In this document: positions 29,553 through 37,049 of the stretch, one piece after another
Numbering within the stretch: position 1 is the stretch's first letter
Layout of the letters: each line of letters opens with the position of its first letter
NCBI RefSeq assembly: GCF_024448165.1
Contig: NZ_JAMOLN010000090.1
Span: 1 to 38,172, forward strand
Origin: Streptomyces longispororuber
Lineage (GTDB): Bacteria > Actinomycetota > Actinomycetes > Streptomycetales > Streptomycetaceae
DNA: 38,172 bases
Reading direction: 5' to 3'
The notes under the pieces: generated by a model
What the model was told of the DNA's origin: nothing
What the model saw: the letters and a program-made list of their open reading frames with translations, nothing else
The model's database searches: none
Program-made: the position numbers and the translations under genes

Positions 29553-30419
29553 TCACAGCCGCGGCGGACCCGCTTCGATGCGCCTCAGCACGGCCTCGTA
29601 CGCATCGATGAACCCGCCCGTCTGCAGCTGTCGTTCGTCCCACCAGGTGGCGCCCGCGTCGGCGAGCGGGCCGACGACGTCGAGGGCCCCCGACCGGTCG
29701 GCGGGGGTGAGCCCGCCGACGACGAACTCGAAGGGCGCGTCGGTGACTTCGCGGTGCTTGCGCACGTACGCGACGACGTCCGCCAGCTGGTCGGGGCGCG
29801 GCGGGACGCCGTGCAGCGCGTCGGCGAACAGCGGGGCCGCGCCGTCCCAGCGGGCCGCGCGGCGCATCGGCCGGCGGTTCGGCCAGAAGCCGCCGATCCA
29901 GACGGGCGGCCGGGGCTGCTGCGTGGTGGCCGGCAGCAGCTGGGTCCGGTGTACGCGGTAGTGGGCGCCGTCGTGGTCGACGGTCTCGCCCGACCAGTAG
30001 CGGGTGAGCAACTCAAGGCCCTCGTCGAGGCGTTCGGCGTGCACGGTCCGGTCGACGGTGTCGCCGAAGCTGCCGTACTCGTCGTCGGCGGGCCCGCCGA
30101 GCCCCGCCCCGAAGACCACCCGGCCGCCGCTGAGCGCGTCCAACGTGGCGACCTGGCGGGCGAGTTGCTCGGGCCGGTACCGGGGCACGGCGGCGACCAG
30201 GGGGCCGACGCGGAGCCGGGACGTGGCGAGGGCCGCCGCGGTGAGCAGCAGCCACGGGTCGGCGAACGGCTTGCCCCGCTGGACCTGCTTGTCGTGGACG
30301 ACGTGGTCCCACACCAACAGGCCGTCCCAGCCCGCCTGTTCGGCCGCGACCGCGGTGCGGGCGACGGTGCGGGCGTCGGCGAAGTCACCGAAGTTCGGGA
30401 TGTTGATCGAGAAGCGCAT
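29553..30419 (-). CDS. LLM-class F420/FMN-dependent oxidoreductase
   Basis: 288 residues from ATG 30419, chosen because the family N-terminus MRFSINIPNFGDFADARTVARTAVAAEQAGWDGLLVWDHV begins there; the open frame continues upstream without coding character. It is a TIM-barrel of the luciferase-like superfamily. Other marks are SRLRVGPLVAAVPRYRPEQLARQVATLDALSGGRVVFGAGLGGPADDEYGSFG and PPVWIGGFWPNRRPMRRAARWDG. Most Streptomyces members of this clade use F420, but cofactor and substrate are not shown by the sequence. A TTGACGG palindrome lies before it. It stands alone between the LRR-like gene and the sensor kinase. Confidence 0.9.
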   Translation of the reverse strand: MRFSINIPNFGDFADARTVARTAVAAEQAGWDGLLVWDHVVHDKQVQRGKPFADPWLLLTAAALATSRLRVGPLVAAVPRYRPEQLARQVATLDALSGGRVVFGAGLGGPADDEYGSFGDTVDRTVHAERLDEGLELLTRYWSGETVDHDGAHYRVHRTQLLPATTQQPRPPVWIGGFWPNRRPMRRAARWDGAAPLFADALHGVPPRPDQLADVVAYVRKHREVTDAPFEFVVGGLTPADRSGALDVVGPLADAGATWWDERQLQTGGFIDAYEAVLRRIEAGPPRL

Positions 30420-30459
30420 GACGGCATCGTGGCCCGGGGCGTGCGGGACGGCCACCGGA

Positions 30460-30476
30460 TTGACGGCTCCCGTCAA
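30460..30476. promoter_or_regulatory. Palindrome TTGACGG-CTC-CCGTCAA before the LLM gene
   Basis: A perfect 7+3+7 palindrome lies 41-57 bases upstream of ATG 30419 and 33 bases past the sensor kinase stop. Nearby, on the minus strand, CTGACGG occurs twice more, about 24 and 48 bases away. It may be an operator or part of a terminator for the two-component genes; the even spacing favours an operator. Confidence 0.4.
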
Positions 30477-30508
30477 GCGCACGGCTGCCGTCAGGCCCGG
30501 GGTTCCCG

Positions 30509-31978
30509 TCAGCCACCGCCGGGCGCGGGCCGCCGGGCGCCCTTCACCGTGAACCCGATCACCGCTCCCCCGCCGGCCCGCCGGGCCGCGAACGGCACCC
30601 CGTCGTGCGCCGCCGCGACCTCCCGCACGATGGACAGACCGAGACCGGAGCCGGGCAGGCTGCGGGCGGCGGGCGCCCGGTAGAAGCGGTCGAAGACGCG
30701 GTCCAGGTCCTCCTCGACGATGCCGGGACCGCGGTCGAGGACCTCCACGCGGACGCCGCCGCTCGTCACCCGGGTGACGGCGATCTCGATGGGGTGCCGG
30801 CCGTCGACGTCGAACTTGGCCGCGTTCTCCACCAGGTTGGACAGGGCGCGCTGGAGCTGCGCGGGGCGGCCCTCGATCGTCGTGTCGCCCTCGGTGCGGA
30901 CGGTGACGGTGCGGCCCGTGCGTCGCCTGGCCAGCGTGGCGACGTCCTCGGCGGTCTCGGCGAGGGCCACCTCGACGACCGCCTCGTCGCTCTCCCGGCC
31001 CGCCGCCAGGTGCACCAGCTCGTTGACCAGGTCGGTGAGTTCGCGGGACTCGTCGGCGAGGTCGGCGACGAGTTCCTCGCGGGCCGCGGGCGGCAGCTCC
31101 TCGATCCGGCGCAGCAGGGAGATGTTCGTGCGCAGCGAGGTCAGCGGCGTACGGAGCTCGTGGCCCGCGTCCTGGACGAGCCGGCGCTGGTCCTCCGTCG
31201 AGCGGGCGAGGCGGCCCAGCATCCGGTCGAAGGACCGGCCCAGGCTGCCGACCTCGTCGCCGCCCTCCACCGGCACCGCGACGTCGAGCCGGCCGGTCGA
31301 GGCGACGTCCTCCGCGGTCTCGGCGAGCCGGACGAGCCGCGAGGTGATCCGGCGGGCCAGCCACCAGCCGAACAGGCCCGCCGCGACGACCACCGCCCCG
31401 GCGAACAGCAGCGTCCGCTGCTGCAGCTCCCGCAGCAGGTCCTCGGTGTCGCTGAACTCCTGCGCGACCTGCACCGCGCCGCGCCCGCCGCCGAGCGACA
31501 CGGTGGCCATCCGGTACTCGTCCCCGTCGATCTCCACGTCGTCGTCCTCGGCGAGGACGCCCGCGGTCCGCGCGTCGGCGGTCCTGACCGCTGCCGCGTC
31601 GACCGGGAGGCGGGGGCTGCCCTTGTCGACGATCCGGCCGCCGGGGCCGAGGACCTGCACGTCGGTGCCGGCCGGGCGGGTCAGGTCGTCGCGGGGGCCG
31701 TCGTGGTCGGGGTCGCCCGAGGTGAAGTCGTCCGGGGCGAGCGTCTGCTGGCGGACCTGGCTGCGCAGGTCGTGGACGACCTCGCCGAAGACGGCCTGCT
31801 GGTCGACGCGGACCAGCCGGGCGGCCGAGTCGTAGGAGAGGAAGCCCACGAGGGCGGTGACCCCCGCGGCCACCGCCGCGAACGACACGGCGAGCTTGGT
31901 GCGCAGGCTCCGGGGGGTACGTCTCGGTCCTGCGGGTGCCGGTCGAGGGCGGTCGCCCGTCCCTCTGAAGGGGCGCAC
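30509..31978 (-). CDS. Membrane sensor histidine kinase (MprB/CseC-like)
   Basis: 489 residues from GTG 31978, one base past the regulator stop. Domains: membrane helix 1 (about 28-48), external sensor part (about 50-187), membrane helix 2 (190-208), HAMP (209-262), HisKA with His273 in AGHELRTPLTSL, and the ATP-binding domain with N box NLVENAAKF (Asn385), G1 DRGPGI (415-420), F box FDRFYR and G2 GSGLGLSIV (443-451). All catalytic parts are present. The order and the regulator match TcrY/MprB-type kinases that sense envelope stress, but the external part is not diagnostic. It follows the regulator in one operon. Confidence 0.95.
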   Translation of the reverse strand: MRPFRGTGDRPRPAPAGPRRTPRSLRTKLAVSFAAVAAGVTALVGFLSYDSAARLVRVDQQAVFGEVVHDLRSQVRQQTLAPDDFTSGDPDHDGPRDDLTRPAGTDVQVLGPGGRIVDKGSPRLPVDAAAVRTADARTAGVLAEDDDVEIDGDEYRMATVSLGGGRGAVQVAQEFSDTEDLLRELQQRTLLFAGAVVVAAGLFGWWLARRITSRLVRLAETAEDVASTGRLDVAVPVEGGDEVGSLGRSFDRMLGRLARSTEDQRRLVQDAGHELRTPLTSLRTNISLLRRIEELPPAAREELVADLADESRELTDLVNELVHLAAGRESDEAVVEVALAETAEDVATLARRRTGRTVTVRTEGDTTIEGRPAQLQRALSNLVENAAKFDVDGRHPIEIAVTRVTSGGVRVEVLDRGPGIVEEDLDRVFDRFYRAPAARSLPGSGLGLSIVREVAAAHDGVPFAARRAGGGAVIGFTVKGARRPAPGGG

Positions 31979-31979
31979 C

Positions 31980-32723
31980 TCAGCCCTCCCGCAGGACGTA
32001 GCCGACGCCCCGGACCGTGTGGATGAGCGGCATCCCGTGCGGCTCGTCGACCTTCCTCCGCAGGTAGCCGACGTAGACCGCCAGGTTCTTCGAGCCCGGC
32101 CCGAAGTCGTAGCCCCAGATGCGGTCGTAGATCGTGGCGTGGTCGAGGACGATGCCGCTGTTGCGGGCCAGCAGTTCCAGGAGGTCGAACTCGGTGCGGG
32201 TGAGCTCCAGCTCCCGGGTGCCGCGCCAGGCCCGGCGGGCGGCCGGGTCGATGCGCAGGTCGGCGGCGGTGACGCCCTGCGCATCGGGTTCCTCGGGGCG
32301 GTCGGCCGGGGCGGTGCGGCGCAGCAGGGCGCGCAGGCGGGCGAAGACCTCCTCGACGTCGAACGGTTTCACCACGTAGTCGTCGGCGCCCGCGTCCAGG
32401 CCCGCGATCCGGTCCGGGGTCTCCACGAGCGCGGTGAGCATCAGGATCGGGGTGCGGTCGCCCTCGGCGCGCAGCACCCGGCAGACCTGGAGGCCGTCGA
32501 TGCCCGGCATCATCACGTCGAGGACGAGGACGTCGGGGCGGGAGCGGTGCGCCGACGCGAGCGCCTCGACGCCGTCGGCGACGGCCGTCACGACGTAGCC
32601 CTCCAGGGTCAGCGCCCGCGCCAGGGCGTTGCGGATGGCGCGGTCGTCCTCGGCGAGCAGCACGGTCGGGGCGGGAGCGGGTGTCGGCACGCTGCCCAGT
32701 GTGCCCCCGCCATCTGTGCGCAT
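31980..32723 (-). CDS. OmpR/PhoB-family response regulator (MprA-like)
   Basis: 247 residues from ATG 32723; GTG 32690 (residue 12) is an alternative. The receiver domain has the acidic pair EDD (residues 25-27), phosphate acceptor Asp69 in VLVLDVMMPG and Lys119 in DYVVKPF. The C-terminal winged helix-turn-helix reads LELTRTEFDLLELLARNSGIVLDHATIYDRIWGYDF and the wing LAVYVGYLRRKVDEPHG...IHTVRGVGYVLREG. It forms a pair with the sensor kinase, one base downstream. AGGGG abuts the ATG, so the ribosome site is odd. Direct repeats in the divergent promoter (32813-32841) may be its binding site. Confidence 0.95.
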   Translation of the reverse strand: MRTDGGGTLGSVPTPAPAPTVLLAEDDRAIRNALARALTLEGYVVTAVADGVEALASAHRSRPDVLVLDVMMPGIDGLQVCRVLRAEGDRTPILMLTALVETPDRIAGLDAGADDYVVKPFDVEEVFARLRALLRRTAPADRPEEPDAQGVTAADLRIDPAARRAWRGTRELELTRTEFDLLELLARNSGIVLDHATIYDRIWGYDFGPGSKNLAVYVGYLRRKVDEPHGMPLIHTVRGVGYVLREG

Positions 32724-32812
32724 CCCCTGATCAGGCGTCCGCCAAAGGGCTTCTTACCCGCCTCTCACCCGGCGCGGAAGCGCGGCTTACCTGCCACCAG
32801 CACGCTGGCGCC

Positions 32813-32841
32813 GTACATCAGGTACATCGAGGTACACCGAG
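32813..32841. repeat. Three tandem GTACATCGAG-type repeats between divergent genes
   Basis: GTACATCAG (32813-32821), GTACATCGAG (32822-32831) and GTACACCGAG (32832-32841) lie head to tail, with start-to-start distances of 9 and 10 bases. They are 59-87 bases upstream of the glycosyltransferase ATG (32900) and 90-118 bases before the response regulator ATG. Head-to-tail repeats at one helical turn are the form bound by OmpR-family dimers, so self-control by the neighbouring regulator is a fair guess. Confidence 0.55.
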
Positions 32842-32899
32842 CGCCGCCCGTGGCGTCTCGGGGACGGCACCGGGGAGCCCGCCGGGGAAGGCAGTACGC

Positions 32900-34210
32900 A
32901 TGAAGATCGTGTTCCTGCTGCACAACGCGTACGCCATCGGCGGCACGGTGCGCACCACCCTCAACCTGGCCGCCGCGCTCGCCGAGCACGGCGGCCACGA
33001 GGTGGAGATCGTGTCGATGTCGCGGCACCGGGAGAGCCCCCGGTTCGCCGTGGACCCGCGCGTCGCGCTCGTGCCGCTGGTGGACACGCGGGACGGCAGC
33101 CCGGACACCCGGCAGTCCGCGTTCGGGAAGCCCGCACGGGACTTTCCGGCCGCCGAGAAGCGGTACAAGCAGTACACGCTGCTGCACGACCGGCGGGCCC
33201 GCGCGTACCTGACGGAGCGCTGCGACGCGGACGTCGTCATCGGCACCCGGCCGGGGCTCAACGTCTACCTGGCGCTGTGGGGGCCGCGGCGGGCGCTGCG
33301 GATCGCCCAGGAGCACCTGCGGCACGACGCGCACGGCAAGAAGCTGCGCACCGTCCTGGCCCGGCACTACCGGTCGCTCGACGCGGTCGTCACGATGACG
33401 GAGGCCGACGCGGCCGTGTACCGGGCGCGGATGCCGCTGCCGGGGGTGCGGGTGCTGGCCGTGCCGAACATCGTGCCGCCGGCGGCGGTGCCGCCCTCGG
33501 ACGGCACGTCGAAGATCATCGCGGCGGCGGGGCGGCTCGCCCCGGGCAAGCGCTACGACCTGCTCCTGGAGGCGTTCGCCGCGGTCTCCGTGAAGGAACC
33601 GGACTGGGAACTGCGGATCTACGGCGGCGGGGCGCAGGAGCAGCGCCTGCGGGATCTGGTCAGCGGCCTCGGGCTGACCGGGCGGGCCCGCCTCATGGGC
33701 GCGGTGTCGCCGATCGAGCCGGAGTTCGGCCGGGCCTCGCTCGTGGTGAGCGCCTCGGACGCGGAGTCGTTCGGGATGACGCTGGTGGAGGCGATGCGCT
33801 GCGGGGTGCCGGTGATCAGTACGGACGCGCCGCTGGGGCCCGCCGAGATCATCACGGACGGCGTCGACGGGCGCCTCGTCCCGGTCGGCGACGCGCGCGC
33901 CCTGGCCGAGGCGATGGTCGACCTGATCGAGGACGGGCCGGGCCGCAGGTCCATGGCCGCGGCGGCCCTGGCGTCGGCGCACCGCTACGACCCGCAGCCG
34001 ATCGTCGCGCACTATGGCTCGCTCTTCACCCAACTCCGCGCCTCGCGACGCCGTCGTACATGGCAACGGTTCCGTGCCCGGGCCGCCAACTGGGCACGCA
34101 GAAAGGTCCGTTCGGCACGCGGTGCGTGGCCGGGCCGACCAGGGGGGACACCCGATGACCGGCGACGCTCTACCCCTTCCCACGGCACCGCACGGCCCCG
34201 GCATTCCTGA
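32900..34210 (+). CDS. GT4-family glycosyltransferase
   Basis: 436 residues from ATG 32900 (GGAAGG 8 bases upstream); the frame is open further up, but the family N-terminus MKIVFLLHNAYAIGGTVRTTLNLAAALAEHG starts here. GT-B fold: acceptor-domain Gly-rich loop AIGGTVRTTLNLA; donor domain with GRLAPGKRYDLLLEAFAAV, and the Glu motif SDAESFGMTLVEAMRCGVPVISTD. C-terminal tail (about 40 residues, Arg-rich) is not conserved. Likely moves a nucleotide-sugar donor to a cell-surface glycan or lipid. It overlaps the next gene by 56 bases, so the two are one operon. Confidence 0.9.
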   Translation: MKIVFLLHNAYAIGGTVRTTLNLAAALAEHGGHEVEIVSMSRHRESPRFAVDPRVALVPLVDTRDGSPDTRQSAFGKPARDFPAAEKRYKQYTLLHDRRARAYLTERCDADVVIGTRPGLNVYLALWGPRRALRIAQEHLRHDAHGKKLRTVLARHYRSLDAVVTMTEADAAVYRARMPLPGVRVLAVPNIVPPAAVPPSDGTSKIIAAAGRLAPGKRYDLLLEAFAAVSVKEPDWELRIYGGGAQEQRLRDLVSGLGLTGRARLMGAVSPIEPEFGRASLVVSASDAESFGMTLVEAMRCGVPVISTDAPLGPAEIITDGVDGRLVPVGDARALAEAMVDLIEDGPGRRSMAAAALASAHRYDPQPIVAHYGSLFTQLRASRRRRTWQRFRARAANWARRKVRSARGAWPGRPGGTPDDRRRSTPSHGTARPRHS

Positions 34211-35750
34211 CGCCGGCGCGGTGCCCCCAGGACCGCCCGCCCCACCAGGACCTCCGGCCCCCGGGTCCCGGTGGCGGCGGGCCGCCACGGGGCGGGAGGC
34301 GGTCCGATCCAGTCGGTGGCGGTCCGCCTTCCGCCCCGCCACCGTGCCGCCCGGCGACCGCTGGCTCGCCACCGTCGCGGCGCTCTACTTCCTGGCCCAA
34401 CTCACGCTCGTCGTCACCCGGTTGGGGCACGGCCTCGGCTGGGACGAGGCCGTGTACGTGTCGCAGTACGACCCGCGCGAGCCGGCCGCCTTCTTCAGCG
34501 CGCCGCGCTCCCGCGGCACGAGCCTGCTGACCGCGCCGTTCGTCGCGGTGACGGATTCCACGGTCGCGCTGCGGATCGGCCTCGCCGTGCTGTCGTCGGC
34601 CGCCCTGTACGGGGCGTTCCGCGTCTGGCGGCCGTTGGTCGGGACGCGGACGACGGCGTTCGCCGCGCTGCTCTTCGCGAGCCTGTGGATCACGGTCCTG
34701 TCCGGTCCGATGGCGATGCCCAACCTGTGGGTGGCGCTGGGCGCGGTCGGCACCGTGGGCTGGTTCCTGCGCGGCGGCCGGTGGCAGCTCGCCCTGTGCG
34801 TCGCGGTGGTGGCGCTGTTCCGGGCGCCGGACGCGGTGTGGCTGGTGCTGCCGCTCGCCGCGTACGCCCTGGCCGTACGGGACCGGCGGCGCGCCCTGCC
34901 GTACCTCGCGGCGGGCCTGGCCGCCGGGCTCGCCCAGTGGGTCGTGGAGGCGTACGTCCGCTGGGGCGGCGTCACCGAACGGCTGCGCGTGTCGAGCGCC
35001 ACCGAGGGCGACATGGGCCTGCACCTGAACCTGGGCACGGCCTGGCGCGCCGTGAACGGTCCGCTGCTGTGCCGCCCCTGCACGGCGGGCGCTCCGTTCC
35101 AGCCCGGACTCGCTCTGTGGTGGCTCGCGCTGCCGCTGCTCGCGGCGGCGGCCGGATACGTCGCGGTCCGCGACCGCCGGGCCGCCCCCGGCCTCGTCCC
35201 GCTGGCCTGCGCGGTGGCGCTGAGCGTCCCGTACCTGCTGCTCATCGGCTACTCGGCGCCCCGCTTCCTGCTGCCGACGTACGCCCTGCTGTCGCTCCCG
35301 GTGGCGGTGCTGCTGCGCCGGCTGCGCCGGCCGAGGCCCCTGGCGGTCGCCGCGGTCACGGTCGCCGCGCTCCAACTGGCGTCCCAGTACACGGTGCTGC
35401 ACCGCCAGGTCGCCTCGACCGCGGCGACCGACGCCCGGTACGTCGCCGCCGCGCGGGGCCTGCGCACGATGGGCGTGACCCCGCCCTGCCTGGTGACCGG
35501 CCCGCGCGCCCTGCCCATCGGCTACGCGGCGGGCTGCGCCTCGGCCCAGACCAAGGGCAACAACGCGTCCACCACCCGTGCCGCCCTCCTCCGCCGGGCC
35601 GCCCGCATCCCCACGGCGCTCCTCACCGAACCGGGCCACCGCCCGCCGGCCTACGCCCGCGACTGGACCCCGTACGAACTCCCGCACACGTCCGGCTGGA
35701 CGGCGTGGAAGGCGCCGGTCCCGTACCGGCTGCGACCGCTGGGCCCCTGA
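34155..35750 (+). CDS. Polytopic membrane protein, GT-C-like glycosyltransferase
   Basis: 531 residues from ATG 34155, with AGGGGGG 7 bases upstream. The first 70 residues are Pro/Arg-rich and cytoplasmic. About ten membrane helices follow. After the first helix, the external loop has GLGWDEAVYVSQYDP, a D-E pair placed like the catalytic Asp of GT-C enzymes (PMT/ArnT/EmbC type). Later loops include RWGGVTERLRVSSATEGDMGLHLNLGTAWRAVNGPLLCRPCTAG. C-terminal part of about 120 residues is soluble. A polyprenyl-phospho-sugar donor is likely by analogy. It starts inside the end of the GT4 gene, which suggests one pathway. Confidence 0.8.
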   Translation: MTGDALPLPTAPHGPGIPDAGAVPPGPPAPPGPPAPGSRWRRAATGREAVRSSRWRSAFRPATVPPGDRWLATVAALYFLAQLTLVVTRLGHGLGWDEAVYVSQYDPREPAAFFSAPRSRGTSLLTAPFVAVTDSTVALRIGLAVLSSAALYGAFRVWRPLVGTRTTAFAALLFASLWITVLSGPMAMPNLWVALGAVGTVGWFLRGGRWQLALCVAVVALFRAPDAVWLVLPLAAYALAVRDRRRALPYLAAGLAAGLAQWVVEAYVRWGGVTERLRVSSATEGDMGLHLNLGTAWRAVNGPLLCRPCTAGAPFQPGLALWWLALPLLAAAAGYVAVRDRRAAPGLVPLACAVALSVPYLLLIGYSAPRFLLPTYALLSLPVAVLLRRLRRPRPLAVAAVTVAALQLASQYTVLHRQVASTAATDARYVAAARGLRTMGVTPPCLVTGPRALPIGYAAGCASAQTKGNNASTTRAALLRRAARIPTALLTEPGHRPPAYARDWTPYELPHTSGWTAWKAPVPYRLRPLGP

Positions 35751-35767
35751 ACCGAGCGGTGAGCCGG

Positions 35768-36031
35768 TCAGTCGCTGTAGTGGTACCGGGCCTTGAGGAT
35801 CTTCACCTCTTTGTCGTCGGCCCGGTAGACGAGACGGTGCTCGTCGTCGATGCGGCGCGACCAGTAGCCCGACAGGTCGCCCTTGAGCGGCTCCGGCTTG
35901 CCGATCCCTGTGAAGGGATCACGCTGGATCTCACCGATGAGACGAACGATGCGGCGCACCGTCTTGCGGTCGGCCGCCAGCCAGTACTGGAAGTCCTCCC
36001 AGGCGGCCGGGTCGAAGTCGGCGTCCCTCAC
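35768..36031 (-). CDS. yoeB: YoeB-type mRNA interferase toxin
   Basis: 87 residues from GTG 36031, directly after the antitoxin stop. The Txe/YoeB family marks are complete: PFTGIGKPEPLKGDLSGYWSRRIDDEHRLVYR and RYHY at the end. By alignment to E. coli YoeB (catalytic Glu46, Arg65, His83, Tyr84), the residues here are Glu47, Arg66, His84 and Tyr85, so it should be active. YoeB cuts mRNA at the ribosomal A site under stress and is held by YefM. It is convergent to the GT-C gene with 17 bases between stops. Confidence 0.96.
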   Translation of the reverse strand: MRDADFDPAAWEDFQYWLAADRKTVRRIVRLIGEIQRDPFTGIGKPEPLKGDLSGYWSRRIDDEHRLVYRADDKEVKILKARYHYSD

Positions 36032-36304
36032 TCACTCCTCACCCGCCAGGTTCCGCAGTTCGTCCACCGTCCTGGTGACCGCGCTGCGGCCCTCACGGTC
36101 GCGCGCGACGGCCTCCATGAGGCGGCGCGCATTGGCCGGGGAGCGCAGGAGGTAGATGGTCTCCTGCCAGGCGTCGTAGTCCTCGGCCGACATGAGGATG
36201 GCGTCGCCGCCCTTGGAGTGGATGCGGACCGGCGCGTGGTCGTCATTGACCTTCTTGATCAGCGGAAAGAGATCCCGGCGCGCCTCGCTGGCGGTCAGGG
36301 CCAT
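36032..36304 (-). CDS. yefM: YefM-type antitoxin
   Basis: 90 residues from ATG 36304, chosen for AGGAAG 6 bases upstream; ATG 36325 would overlap the operator. The Phd/YefM fold is clear: MALTASEARRDLFPLIKKVNDDHAPVRIHSKGGDAILMSAEDYDAWQETIYLLRSPANARRLMEAV. The N-terminus binds DNA and the C-terminal tail wraps the toxin. It normally represses its own operon together with YoeB. The operator candidate lies directly upstream. Its stop is immediately next to the toxin GTG. Confidence 0.96.
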   Translation of the reverse strand: MALTASEARRDLFPLIKKVNDDHAPVRIHSKGGDAILMSAEDYDAWQETIYLLRSPANARRLMEAVARDREGRSAVTRTVDELRNLAGEE

Positions 36305-36326
36305 GTCGCACTTCCTCTCACTCAAC

Positions 36327-36375
36327 GGTACGGAAACCCGTACCAGACCGGTACGGAATTCCGTACCGGTCTGGT
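36327..36375. promoter_or_regulatory. Long and short palindromes before yefM-yoeB
   Basis: A perfect 34-base palindrome covers 36342-36375 (left arm ACCAGACCGGTACGGAA). Beside it, GGTACGG (36327-36333) pairs with CCGTACC (36338-36344) across AAAC, a short palindrome overlapping the long one by three bases. Both share a GGTACGGAA core. The E. coli yefM-yoeB operator also has a long and a short palindrome with a shared core, so this is the likely YefM/YoeB operator. The long one could also end the FMN reductase transcript. Confidence 0.75.
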
Positions 36376-36392
36376 GAGGAGGTGTACCCAGA

Positions 36393-37049
36393 TCACTCGG
36401 CCCGCAACGCCGCCAGCCGTTGCTCGAACGGCACCAGGTTGGTACCGAAGGCGCTGTCGGGGTCGACGGAGGTGATGGCGCCGGTCAGGGAGCGGGGGGC
36501 GATGGCGGCGGTGGTGTCCACGTCCGGGCCGGCAGTCCGGGCAGGAGCCATGTAGCGGGCGAGTTCGTGGCCGGCGCGTTCGATGCGGGTGGCCAGGCCG
36601 TCTTCGCCCCAGTCCTCGGAGGCGGCGTAGACGGCGGTGGGCAGGACCAGGGCGCGCAGGTAGGTGAACAGGGGGCGCAGGGCGTGTTCGGTGACCAGGG
36701 AGTGGCGGGCGGTGCCGCCGGTCGCGGCGACCAGGACGGGCTTGCCGGTCAGTGCGTCCTTGTCGATGACGTCGAAGAACGATTTGAACAGGCCGCTGTA
36801 GGAGGCGGCGAACACCGGGGTCACGGCGATCAGGCCGTCGGCGGCGGCCACCGCGTCGAGCGCGGCGGCCAGGCGGGCGGGCGGGAAGCCGGTGACGAAG
36901 TGCTGGGCGATCTCGGTGGCCAGGTCCCGCAGCTCGATGACCTCCACCTCCGCGTCGACGCGCTCCGTCGTCGCCGCGGTGAGGCGGTCGGCGAGCAGCC
37001 GGGTGGACGAGGGAGAACTCAGTCCCGCCGAGACGACGACGAGCTTCAC
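36393..37049 (-). CDS. CE1759-type NAD(P)H-dependent FMN reductase
   Basis: 218 residues from GTG 37049, overlapping the monooxygenase stop (GTGA). Flavodoxin-like fold: phosphate loop SAGLSSPSSTRLLADRLTAA near the N-terminus, then AVTPVFAASYSGLFKSFFDVID (flavin contact, as in the PxY-SG pattern) and LVAATGGTARHSL. The family reduces FMN with NAD(P)H for a partner monooxygenase. The gene pair with an adjacent luciferase-like protein is the CE1759/CE1758 pair from Corynebacterium as annotated in databases. It lies just before the toxin-antitoxin operon. Confidence 0.9.
   Translation of the reverse strand: MKLVVVSAGLSSPSSTRLLADRLTAATTERVDAEVEVIELRDLATEIAQHFVTGFPPARLAAALDAVAAADGLIAVTPVFAASYSGLFKSFFDVIDKDALTGKPVLVAATGGTARHSLVTEHALRPLFTYLRALVLPTAVYAASEDWGEDGLATRIERAGHELARYMAPARTAGPDVDTTAAIAPRSLTGAITSVDPDSAFGTNLVPFEQRLAALRAE

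Noticed and set aside
32681..32899. Upstream extension of the GT4 glycosyltransferase frame
   Set aside because: It lies inside the divergent promoter, contains the tandem repeats, and the family N-terminus begins at the later ATG with a good ribosome site.
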